From: Carboxylicivirga mesophila
GTDB taxonomy: Bacteria; Bacteroidota; Bacteroidia; Bacteroidales; Marinilabiliaceae
Length of the DNA stretch: 64,000 bases
Assembly: GCF_018271975.1 (NCBI RefSeq)
Contig: NZ_JAGUCN010000006.1
Span: forward strand, 1-64,000
Direction: 5' to 3'
Shown here: positions 45,558 to 55,344 of the stretch, one piece after another
Layout of the letters: the number at the start of each line of letters is the position of its first letter
How positions within the stretch are numbered: position 1 is the stretch's first letter
The notes under the pieces: generated by a model
Database searches by the model: none
What the model was told of the DNA's origin: nothing
Seen by the model: the letters and a program-made list of their open reading frames with translations, nothing else
Made by a program: the position numbers and the translations under genes

Positions 45558-46097
45558 ATGCATATAGAAGTTAACCAACATATTATCCTAAAGGAGATCA
45601 ATCAGGCAGATGCACCTGTTATTTTTTCAGTTATTGACCAGCAACGGGACTATTTGGGTAAATGGCTGCCATTTGTTGCTGGTACAAAGGAACAGCGAAA
45701 TACAGAAGAGTTTATAAAATCAATACTGACGCAGCCAGTAGGTGAGCGCGAACAAATCTTTACCATTTGGTTTGAGGACGAGTTTGCCGGTATTGTAGGT
45801 TTTAAAGATACGGATCGCTTAAACCGTAAATCAGAAATAGGTTATTGGTTATCAGAGGGATATCAAAAGAAAGGGATTGTAACCCTTTGTGTACAAATGC
45901 TGTGTGGTTATGCATTTAGTAGATTGGGATTAAATAGAGTGCAAATCAAGTGTGCTGTAGGTAATATTCCCAGTCAGAAGATTCCTGAACGGCTGGGCTT
46001 CGTTTTTGAAGGAGTAGAAAGAGCAGGTGAGCGATTCGGGGAAAACCAGTATTTTGACTTAAGAGTGTATAGTATGTTGAAAGACGACCTGTGTTAA
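45558..46097 (+). CDS. GNAT-family N-acetyltransferase, RimJ/RimL-like
   Basis: A protein of 179 residues with the fold of RimL-type acetyltransferases: IEVNQHIILKEINQADAPVI at the N-terminus, EIGYWLSEGYQKKGIVT at the acetyl-CoA-binding strand and loop, and CAVGNIPSQKIPERLGFVFEG at the C-terminus. Relatives acetylate ribosomal protein N-termini, but others act on small molecules; the target cannot be told. Single gene. Confidence 0.88.
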   Translation: MHIEVNQHIILKEINQADAPVIFSVIDQQRDYLGKWLPFVAGTKEQRNTEEFIKSILTQPVGEREQIFTIWFEDEFAGIVGFKDTDRLNRKSEIGYWLSEGYQKKGIVTLCVQMLCGYAFSRLGLNRVQIKCAVGNIPSQKIPERLGFVFEGVERAGERFGENQYFDLRVYSMLKDDLC

Positions 46098-46401
46098 CTG
46101 GCTCTTGGTTACATTGTCTTTGAGGATGCACAGCCTGCGCTGCACATACAGAGAACTTACAACCGTCTGCACCAATCAGTAGGGTAAATTTTAATATTTG
46201 CGTAAGTGCTTTTCTATTGAAATCAGAATGATAAATTAGCACTTTTCGCCTTGTTAACATATATTAACAAACCATGGGGTGTACTGTTATTACTGCATTA
46301 CGGAAGCTTTAGTAGTATATTTGTTTAATAAATATTAAAAATAAATAAACAAAAAATCATATCTACAGTTAGGTTGGTGTAAACACTTTAAACTTAGAGA
46401 T
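46098..46401. other. Intergenic region before the fasciclin gene
   Basis: A 304-base gap without a gene. Apart from the promoter-like box at 46316-46323 I see no hairpin, tRNA or repeat in it. Confidence 0.5.
46316..46323 (+). promoter_or_regulatory. Probable -7 box of the fasciclin gene
   Basis: TATATTTG is a full TAnnTTTG match, 79 bases before the ATG. No convincing -33 box was found. Confidence 0.45.
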
Positions 46402-47439
46402 ATGAATAGATCGATGATTAAGAGTAACAGACTAGTGAGCCAATTTTTCCTGGTAGGATTTTTGGCCCTCGCCGTGATTTTTGCAGGATGTGAGAAAGAT
46501 GCAAGCATAGCTCCTGAGAACGCGACTGAACAGCAACTGTATGATATCGAAACGACCCTTGAGATGATTACAGAGAACCCTGAATTTTTGCAGGAAGACG
46601 GTAACAGTGATTTAAAGCGCTGGAGAAAATTCCCAACTTTCAGAAATCTGACGTATGCTTTATTTAAAACTCGACTTTTCGGTACGGTTGTGCGTAATCA
46701 GCTAACCGTTTTTGCTCCAACAGATGAAGCATTTGAAAAGCTTTTTGATCAAATTGGCGTTAAAAGTATCAGGGAGGTACCTACCGAACAATTAAAAACT
46801 ATACTTCTATACCATGTTGTTGCTGGTAAAGTTAAATCCACTCAGTTAAGTAATGGTTTTGTTCCCACATTAAATGGAGCGGCTATTGAGGTAAATCTTG
46901 ATAATGGTGTCATGATTAACAATGCCGAAGTGCAATATGCAGACATACGAGCCCTGAATGGTATAATTCATATCATTGATGAGGTGTTACTTCCTCCTAC
47001 TCAAAATCTTGTTGAGATTGCTCAGGCAAATGAAGCATTTTCAATTTTAGTGCAGGCAGTTATCAAGGCTGATTTAGCAGAAACCCTTGCAGCAGGTGGA
47101 CCTTTTACTGTTTTTGCACCAACTAATGACGCATTTGTGGCTTTGTTAGATGAACTTGGTCCTGATGTAAATAGTCTAGATGATATTCCGGTTGATTTAT
47201 TAACTCAGGTTTTATTGTACCACGTAGTTGATGGTAGGGTTTATTCAAGTGATTTGCCTGCTGGACCGGCGGATGTACCAACCTTGCAAGGCGAAACATT
47301 TGCTATTGATGTGACCATTCCTTCTATTACTGATGCCAATAGCAGGGAAGCCGGATTAGTAGGTACATTGCTAAATATTCAGGGAACAAATGGCGTCATT
47401 CATGTTATTGACCGTGTGATATTACCAACACTTCCATAG
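46402..47439 (+). CDS. Two-domain fasciclin (FAS1) lipoprotein
   Basis: A surface-type lipoprotein of 345 residues. The signal peptide ends VIFAG-C, followed by the acidic EKD, which resembles a Bacteroidota surface-export signal. An alternative start is the Met at residue 5. Two FAS1 domains follow (about 60-200 and 205-345), each with the paired motifs TVFAPT(D/N)(E/D)AF, LLYHVV and NG(I/V)IH(I/V)ID. Such domains mediate adhesion or protein contacts. It is a single gene, with a shared terminator. Confidence 0.92.
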   Translation: MNRSMIKSNRLVSQFFLVGFLALAVIFAGCEKDASIAPENATEQQLYDIETTLEMITENPEFLQEDGNSDLKRWRKFPTFRNLTYALFKTRLFGTVVRNQLTVFAPTDEAFEKLFDQIGVKSIREVPTEQLKTILLYHVVAGKVKSTQLSNGFVPTLNGAAIEVNLDNGVMINNAEVQYADIRALNGIIHIIDEVLLPPTQNLVEIAQANEAFSILVQAVIKADLAETLAAGGPFTVFAPTNDAFVALLDELGPDVNSLDDIPVDLLTQVLLYHVVDGRVYSSDLPAGPADVPTLQGETFAIDVTIPSITDANSREAGLVGTLLNIQGTNGVIHVIDRVILPTLP

Positions 47440-47462
47440 GTACCTTAAATCAATCAAACAAA

Positions 47463-47494
47463 AAAGGGGTAAACAGCTACAGTTTTACCCCTTT
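47463..47494. terminator. Bidirectional terminator between the fasciclin and ABC-F genes
   Basis: AAAGGGGTAAA (47463-47473) and TTTACCCCTTT (47484-47494) form an 11-bp stem between convergent genes. Confidence 0.9.
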
Positions 47495-47526
47495 CCCTTA
47501 TTGTAGTATATCGGTTTGTTGTGTGC

Positions 47527-49200
<1,674 letters not shown>

Positions 49201-49253
49201 TTAGTGTTAAAAAAGGTTGGAATGATGGATGTTGAGTTTCTTGGCTGTTGCTA

Positions 49254-52200
49254 TTAATTATCTTGTTTTGAGTCAGTTTTGTATTCTCGAGGGGTTTTTT
49301 GATATTCCTTCTTAAAGCACTTGGAAAAATATTTTGGATCGTTAAAGCCTACACGAAAAGCAATCTCAGCAATGGTAAAATTGTATTTTTCAAGGAGAGA
49401 AGCCGCTTTTTGCAACCTGAAAGAGCGAAGGAAGTCAACCAGTGTTTTACCAGTCAGGGTTTGGAATTTGCGATAAGTATTAGAGTAGCTCATGTTTAGC
49501 TTCGAAGCCAACTCTTCTAATCTGAAGTCAGGATCTTCAAAGTTGTTTTCCAATTCGCGTAAAATTGATTCTAGAAATACTTCGTCAGGAGAGTCTACCT
49601 CTATTTCTTTGCTATTAGTGAGAATATCAGTACGGTATTTTTCAATTAAGTTTTCTTGTGAGCTAAGTATGTTATTAACTTTTAATAGCAGTTCCTTTAC
49701 AATAAACGGCTTGTTAATGTACTCGATGGCGCCAAATTTAAGGCCTTCTAATTTGGAACTGACGGCATGTTTTGTAGTTAATAATATGATAGGAATGTGG
49801 CGTGTGTTTTTTTCCTGTTTGAGTGTTTTGCAGAGCGTTATTCCATCCATTAAGGGCATCATTACATCGCTGATTATGAGGTCTGGAGTAAATTTGCCAA
49901 TGGAGTTAATGGCTTCCTTGCCGTTTTGAACGCTACATACGTTATAGTCTGGCCGAAAGCTGTCTTCAAGAAACATCAGCATTTCGTAGTTGTCCTCAAC
50001 CAACATTATATTTTTTTTGTTTTTGTCATTTGTTGGTTGTTCTGCTCTTTGGTTGTCAGATGTTTCAATTTTAGTCTGTACAATGTTCTTGTTTTCAACC
50101 TGAACAGGCACTATTTCTTTACTGCTAAAATGTTGGTTGCCTAAAGGAAGATAGATAGTTACACTGGTTCCTTTGTTAACTTGTGAACGTACACTAATTT
50201 CTCCTTTGTGCAGAGCAACTAGTTCGTTGCAAAGTGCTAATCCGATGCCGGTTCCCCCAATCCTTTCTCCATCTGGCGATTGGTAAAACAGGTCAAATAT
50301 TTTTTGTAAGTCTTTTTGAGGAATACCAATGCCAGTATCGGATACTGTTATTACTGCTGCATTTAGAGAAGTATCTTCGGATATCGTCAATGTAATATCA
50401 CCTTCAGGTTGTGTGAATTTAAAGGCATTGGTTAGTAAATTATAAACGACGTGTTCGATTTTATCCTTATCATACCACACCCATATTTTCTGGTTAGAAA
50501 CACCTTCTGTGTTAAAATTGATTCTTTTATATTGAGCTTGTTCTTTAAAAGAAAGAGCAATATTATCAATTTCCTGAGCCAGGTTATTTCTGCTGGCTTT
50601 AATCTTTAGTTTACCAACTTCCTTATTTCTAATGGTTGCCAGTTCATATGCAATCTTGGATAAACGTTTGGCATTATTCCTGATTATTTTTAAACGCTGA
50701 CTTAATAGCAGGTTACCTTCTGCGCGCTCTATCATATTTTCGAGAGGTGACAAAATCAAGGTCAGTGGCGTTTGAATTTCATGTGACATTTTAGCGAAGA
50801 AATTCATTTTCATTGCATATACTTCTTTGTTTTTTTCATTTTGCCACTCTTCCATCATTAGTTTTCTTTTTAACCTGGTCCACAAAAGAGAGTAACGTAT
50901 GATAACATAGCCGATGACGACTGCCAGTATAATGTAAAGAGTAATTGCCCACCATCGAAAACCTATTGGTGTCAGAATTTTAATCGTTAACGACTGAGGA
51001 GCAATATCCCATTCATTTCTTGTGCTTCCCGCCTTAACTTCAAAAGTATATTCGCCGGGCGGAATATTAGTATAGGTTGCAGTGCGTTGGTTGTCATTAG
51101 CCATCCAATTATTATCAAATCCTTTTAGTCTGTAGGCATAATAGTAGTCAGGTTCAAGGTAGTCGTCAATCACCGAAAACTGTATGGTGAAAGAATTATG
51201 GTTGGGCTTTAGTGTTATAGATTCCAAGTGTTCTATGCCTTCAGTCAATTGATTAGGTATGAGCTGTTGAGCATCGCGGTTAATAATGGTTAGGTGATTG
51301 ATGTAGAGATGGTGTTTTGTTCGCTGTGTTTTCATAAGCGAGGGATCAAAAAAGTTAACACCATCAACGCCACCAAAGTATAGAATTTTATTCTTGTCAT
51401 TATAAACACTGCCTGTAAGGTAGCCTCCCTTTAGCGTGCCATTTTTTTGAGTGTACTTATAATATTCTTTATTGGCCAAATCAATGTGCGCTATGCCATC
51501 TGTTCTTGATGTCCATATATTGTCTTTATCAGTCATTGTGATGCTAAGCACCTGGCTAAGCTTGTCATTAGTAAAACCCTCGATTAGAACGACTTTTTTA
51601 CTGGCAATATTAAATTTAATAAGTTCTGAATTTGAATTAATGAGATATAGGTTACCAAGCTTATCGGCAACGCCATTATATACACTGTTTTCTACTGAGG
51701 TATTACTAATAGAAATGTTATGGTTTATGAATGTGGATTTGTTGAGGTCCTCTGCTTCAATAAACTGGGCAATGCCACCGCCAAACATGCCAATCCATAT
51801 GTTAGAATTTTCATCTTCCATAAAAACCTCTGCGATATCACCTATAAGACCGTTTTTATTTTTTGGAAAGTAGGCTAGTTGTTTAGCGTCTTTAGAAAAA
51901 ATAAAAATACCGGTGTTACTGCCAGCCCATATTCTTTCCTGTTTGTCGATGTAAAGAGACCGGATGTCTGTAGATGGCTGGTCTGTGTAATTAGAAGTCG
52001 GCACGTGTGAGAAAAAGCCTGTTTTGTCGTCGTAGATTGCTAATCCATTCAGGTATGTTCCAATCCAGATATTACCTTGTTTATCCTCTTGCATTGCCTG
52101 AATATAATTTCCAGGAAGACCATTTGCAGTTTTAGTGCCAGCTAAATATTGCCTTTGCGGAACACCATTTTCATCAATAATAGTTATTCCTTCACCATCT

Positions 52201-53330
52201 GTTCCAAGCCACAGCTTATTGCTCCGTGTTTTTAATACAGATAAAATTCTGCTGGGGGAGCCTGAGATACTGCCACTATGATAGCCTATTGTTGAAGATT
52301 CGGCAGGAAGAATATTTATGTTCCCGTAATTTGTAAAGACCCAAATGTCATCGTTCTTCGATTGACTGATCCCAATTACGGTGTTGCTTTGAAGAGAGAA
52401 TTGATTAGCTTTCGAATGGTTATATACCTTTAGGTTATGAGTTTGAGGGTCTATTCGGTATAAACCGCCGCCATCGGTGCCAGCCCAAATAATGCCCTGT
52501 CTGTCATTAAAAATGGTAATAATCATGTTACTGGGAACGAAGCGGGAAGCGTTTGATTTGTTATTTAACTGTTTGAATGTTGAAGATTTGGTATCATAGA
52601 AGTATAGACCAAATAGTTCTGTTCCAATCCATAAGTTCCCATTTATATCGGTAGTAAGCATAACATTGTTGTACTGATTGCTTCGAGGGAGCTTTAGCTC
52701 AACGAACTCTTTGGTGCTTAGGTTGCCATTAAATACACGGCCTTTATTGGTGCTAAACCAAATTGTATTGTTGTCAGCTTTTGAAACTGATATTATTGAT
52801 TCATTTGGAGTGAGTATATCGAAGGTGATTTTTGAAGAATCTTTAAGGTTTAATCCAAGCACAGCGCCTCTATTAGTGCCAACCCATAAACGCTTTTCGG
52901 TCATCTGCATGCAGGTCAGCTCACTTTTATCCTTTAAATGAAGATAACCTAATTTGCGCTGTTCAAAATGCTCTGAATTAAGTAGTTTCGAGATTTTTCC
53001 ATTTTTTGAAACAAACCAAATTTGTCCCTTACTATCTTTTGTTATACCTAGTATTGAGGAAGTATAACCATCAAAACCAAATATCTGGTTATTGCTGTAG
53101 TGTTTATAGTCATATCCATCAAAGCGAAGTATGCCCATTTTTGATTCCATCCATAAGTAACCCAAAGAATCTTCCACTACATTGGTAATGATGGTTTGCT
53201 TCCGACCTACCTCAGCCGTTAGATGAATAAAGTTTGCTAATTCCGATGCATTACTGTTGGTAGTATTATTCAGAGAAATAAATACGATGATAATGTTTAG
53301 GATAGTTTTTAAGACTTTCTGTTGCATCAT
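49254..53330 (-). CDS. Hybrid two-component system sensor/regulator (HTCS)
   Basis: A one-protein signalling system of 1358 residues. A signal peptide (about 1-28) precedes a periplasmic beta-propeller made of many repeats of the form IWxGTxxGxxxxD (about 40-700) and a Y_Y_Y domain (about 705-785). A membrane helix follows at about 793-817. The histidine kinase has H850 in MSHEIQTP and an ATPase domain with GTGIGLAL. The receiver has D1155 in IISDVMMPLMDG, and the C-terminal AraC-type DNA-binding domain is at about 1255-1350. HTCS proteins sense breakdown products of a polysaccharide and activate the adjacent susCD operon, so the divergent cassette is its likely target. Confidence 0.95.
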   Translation of the reverse strand: MMQQKVLKTILNIIIVFISLNNTTNSNASELANFIHLTAEVGRKQTIITNVVEDSLGYLWMESKMGILRFDGYDYKHYSNNQIFGFDGYTSSILGITKDSKGQIWFVSKNGKISKLLNSEHFEQRKLGYLHLKDKSELTCMQMTEKRLWVGTNRGAVLGLNLKDSSKITFDILTPNESIISVSKADNNTIWFSTNKGRVFNGNLSTKEFVELKLPRSNQYNNVMLTTDINGNLWIGTELFGLYFYDTKSSTFKQLNNKSNASRFVPSNMIITIFNDRQGIIWAGTDGGGLYRIDPQTHNLKVYNHSKANQFSLQSNTVIGISQSKNDDIWVFTNYGNINILPAESSTIGYHSGSISGSPSRILSVLKTRSNKLWLGTDGEGITIIDENGVPQRQYLAGTKTANGLPGNYIQAMQEDKQGNIWIGTYLNGLAIYDDKTGFFSHVPTSNYTDQPSTDIRSLYIDKQERIWAGSNTGIFIFSKDAKQLAYFPKNKNGLIGDIAEVFMEDENSNIWIGMFGGGIAQFIEAEDLNKSTFINHNISISNTSVENSVYNGVADKLGNLYLINSNSELIKFNIASKKVVLIEGFTNDKLSQVLSITMTDKDNIWTSRTDGIAHIDLANKEYYKYTQKNGTLKGGYLTGSVYNDKNKILYFGGVDGVNFFDPSLMKTQRTKHHLYINHLTIINRDAQQLIPNQLTEGIEHLESITLKPNHNSFTIQFSVIDDYLEPDYYYAYRLKGFDNNWMANDNQRTATYTNIPPGEYTFEVKAGSTRNEWDIAPQSLTIKILTPIGFRWWAITLYIILAVVIGYVIIRYSLLWTRLKRKLMMEEWQNEKNKEVYAMKMNFFAKMSHEIQTPLTLILSPLENMIERAEGNLLLSQRLKIIRNNAKRLSKIAYELATIRNKEVGKLKIKASRNNLAQEIDNIALSFKEQAQYKRINFNTEGVSNQKIWVWYDKDKIEHVVYNLLTNAFKFTQPEGDITLTISEDTSLNAAVITVSDTGIGIPQKDLQKIFDLFYQSPDGERIGGTGIGLALCNELVALHKGEISVRSQVNKGTSVTIYLPLGNQHFSSKEIVPVQVENKNIVQTKIETSDNQRAEQPTNDKNKKNIMLVEDNYEMLMFLEDSFRPDYNVCSVQNGKEAINSIGKFTPDLIISDVMMPLMDGITLCKTLKQEKNTRHIPIILLTTKHAVSSKLEGLKFGAIEYINKPFIVKELLLKVNNILSSQENLIEKYRTDILTNSKEIEVDSPDEVFLESILRELENNFEDPDFRLEELASKLNMSYSNTYRKFQTLTGKTLVDFLRSFRLQKAASLLEKYNFTIAEIAFRVGFNDPKYFSKCFKKEYQKTPREYKTDSKQDN

Positions 53331-53364
53331 GTGTCAGCAGTGTTTCGGGTTGACAAATCTCAAG

Positions 53365-53372
53365 CAAATATA
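53365..53372 (-). promoter_or_regulatory. Probable -7 box of the HTCS gene
   Basis: The minus strand reads TATATTTG followed by C, a full TAnnTTTG match, 35 bases before the ATG. Confidence 0.5.
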
Positions 53373-53489
53373 TAGGAAAATATTAGTTGGAAATAAATCC
53401 CTGAATACAGAAAGGAATCAGACCCTGGTTTTAAAAGTTTTTCCATTTTTGCGAAATATGGGTATTCATAACTAATGCATAGATTAGCA

Positions 53490-53520
53490 TTGCGGTAAGT
53501 TAGAGTTTCGTGTTAGTTTG
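53490..53520 (+). promoter_or_regulatory. Possible promoter of the sigma gene
   Basis: TTG (53490-53492) and TTAGTTTG (53513-53520), separated by 20 bases, give a near match to the -33/-7 pair (one mismatch in the -7 box). Confidence 0.35.
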
Positions 53521-53610
53521 CAAAATTAGTCGCCATATACGTGCGATTGTGTCTTTGAAATGTGATTCTTTTATTTTTATATTTGGGTCGAATTTATTCA
53601 TAATCGGCAG

Positions 53611-54189
53611 TTGGGTTATAATAGTAGCGATTTTATATTACACGAGCTAAAAAGTGGTCAGGAAAGAGCTTTTGACTACATCTTCAGAAAGCACTATAAA
53701 GGACTTTGTGCGCAAGCCATGCTGTACCTGAAAGATTTGGATACGGCTCAAGGTCTGGTGCAAAATTGCTTTATTAAATTCTGGGAAAAACGCAGTGAAG
53801 TAACCGAGATACAAAACATTCCCGCCTATCTTTCCTTCATGGTTAGAAATCAGTGTATCGATTATTTGCGAAAAGAGAAAGTGATTGCAAAAGCTCATAA
53901 TGAGCATGAATCAGGTAAATCCCAGGCTGAAAATTCAACCGAGAATTTGGTGATGCTTCGTGAATTTGAAGAGGAGTTGGTGATTGCTCTGTCTAATTTG
54001 CCCGAACGCTGCCGAATGGCTTTCGAATACAGCCGTTTTGAAGACTTAACTTATCCCGAAATTGCTAAAAAAATGAATGTTTCTGTAAAAGCGGTTGAAG
54101 CCTTGCTGAGTAGGGCTTTAAAGTCGTTGAGGTCAGAGCTTAAAGAGTATTTTCCTTTGTTGCTTTTACTGTTGGATGTCATCCGATAA
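53611..54189 (+). CDS. ECF RNA polymerase sigma factor, Bacteroides family
   Basis: A protein of 192 residues with region 2 (FDYIFRKHYKGLC, DTAQGLVQNCFIKFWEK, AYLSFMVRNQCIDYLRK) and region 4 (LPERCRMAFEYSRFEDLTYP, then a helix-turn-helix). The start is TTG at 53611: no ATG lies in frame between it and the upstream stop at 53563, and starting later would remove region 2 residues. ECF factors of this kind are held by a FecR anti-sigma and released by an outer-membrane receptor. The nearest fecR-like gene is 7.4 kb downstream, at 61601, after an intervening cassette. It is divergent from the HTCS gene. Confidence 0.9.
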   Translation: MGYNSSDFILHELKSGQERAFDYIFRKHYKGLCAQAMLYLKDLDTAQGLVQNCFIKFWEKRSEVTEIQNIPAYLSFMVRNQCIDYLRKEKVIAKAHNEHESGKSQAENSTENLVMLREFEEELVIALSNLPERCRMAFEYSRFEDLTYPEIAKKMNVSVKAVEALLSRALKSLRSELKEYFPLLLLLLDVIR

Positions 54190-54400
54190 TTTCTTCTCAT
54201 TAACTTTTTTTATAGTTCTTTAAAAATTTATTATGACTTCAATGCATTGTGAGACAATGTGTTGTGTGATTTTCTTTCTTGAATTTTAATTTATTTTAAC
54301 ATCGCATGTAGGGTGTCCTTCTTTTGGTTTCGTCAGAGTTGTAAATGAAACGAACTGAAAGTTTACATCTGTATTAATGTTAATCTAAAAATTAAATTTT

Positions 54401-55318
54401 ATGAAAAAAAGAAGAATTAGTGAAGGTAAATGTCCAAAGATTCCGAAGCGGAATTTTATGGGGATTTATTTTTTCGCCATGGCCTTAATGGTTTTTTCAT
54501 TAACGAGTTGTGATAGTGATGATGAAGGAGGTAGCTTACCGGTTACAACAACTGTAAGTGTTACAGATATAAAGGATGTTAGCGCTGTGGTTAACGGAGC
54601 CGTTACTTCTGATGGCGGTTCTAACATTTTAGCTATCGGTGTTTGTTGGATACAAGGAGAAGGCGAGCCTACCATTGATGATAATTATATTCCAGTGGGT
54701 GAGTATACTAAAGATGGGATTTTAGAAGAAGATTGGGATTACTCAATAGATTTTGAGGATTTATCTTCAAAAACTGATTATAGCGTTCGATCATATGTGG
54801 CTAATGCCGCAGGTGTTTCTTATGGCGAAACAATAACATTTACCAGTAAAGCAGGAAAAACCTTCCATACTTTGACTGCTGATATGATTGAAACACATGT
54901 TCAGGAACCATATGAAGGACCAAAAGAAGGTCTTGTGGATGGTGATCCGGCTACTTTCTGGCACTCAGCATGGTCAATTGCTGGTGTAACTTTGCCTGCA
55001 CATATTCAAATCAATTTCTCTGAAGAAAAAAGCATTGGTGGATTTAATTTTATGACTCGCTTTGGAGGAGCTAATGGTAATGATGCCGATCAGTTTGACC
55101 TGCAAACCAGTGCTGATGGCGTGAATTTTACAACCGTTTGGGAGTCTGCAGAAGTTATTAACGCGTTAGTGCAACCAGAAGTAAACGTGATTGCTTTTGA
55201 CAAGAATTATACATCCAAGTACTTCCGAATCCGGATTTTGAATACGCGAAGTCGTGTCGGAACCTCTACGCACATGGCTGAATTGCAGGTGTTCGAAGAT
55301 GGTTTACTGCCTTACTAA
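54401..55318 (+). CDS. Surface lipoprotein with an F5/8-type C (discoidin) domain
   Basis: A protein of 305 residues. The signal region runs to FSLTS-C37, followed by DSDDE, a strong Bacteroidota surface-export signal; a start at M20 (54458) is also possible. Residues about 52-140 form a fibronectin-like beta-sandwich (VSVTDIKDVSAVVNGAVTS). Residues about 165-300 form a discoidin-like carbohydrate-binding domain, with DGDPATFWHSAW and KYFRIRILNTRS. It lies 26 bases before susC and is probably the first gene of its operon, a likely surface glycan-binding protein. Confidence 0.85.
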   Translation: MKKRRISEGKCPKIPKRNFMGIYFFAMALMVFSLTSCDSDDEGGSLPVTTTVSVTDIKDVSAVVNGAVTSDGGSNILAIGVCWIQGEGEPTIDDNYIPVGEYTKDGILEEDWDYSIDFEDLSSKTDYSVRSYVANAAGVSYGETITFTSKAGKTFHTLTADMIETHVQEPYEGPKEGLVDGDPATFWHSAWSIAGVTLPAHIQINFSEEKSIGGFNFMTRFGGANGNDADQFDLQTSADGVNFTTVWESAEVINALVQPEVNVIAFDKNYTSKYFRIRILNTRSRVGTSTHMAELQVFEDGLLPY

Positions 55319-55344
55319 TAGCTAACAAGATTAAACGATAAATA

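Noticed and set aside
45946-46260. Minus-strand open frame of 104 codons overlapping the GNAT gene end and the following gap
   Set aside because: It overlaps the acetyltransferase coding region antisense, has no recognisable domain and no promoter; most likely chance.
54340-54366. TGTAAA...TTTACA inverted repeat upstream of the discoidin gene as a regulator site
   Set aside because: Only six bases pair, with a 16-base spacer in AT-rich DNA; too weak to call without the HTCS or sigma binding motif.
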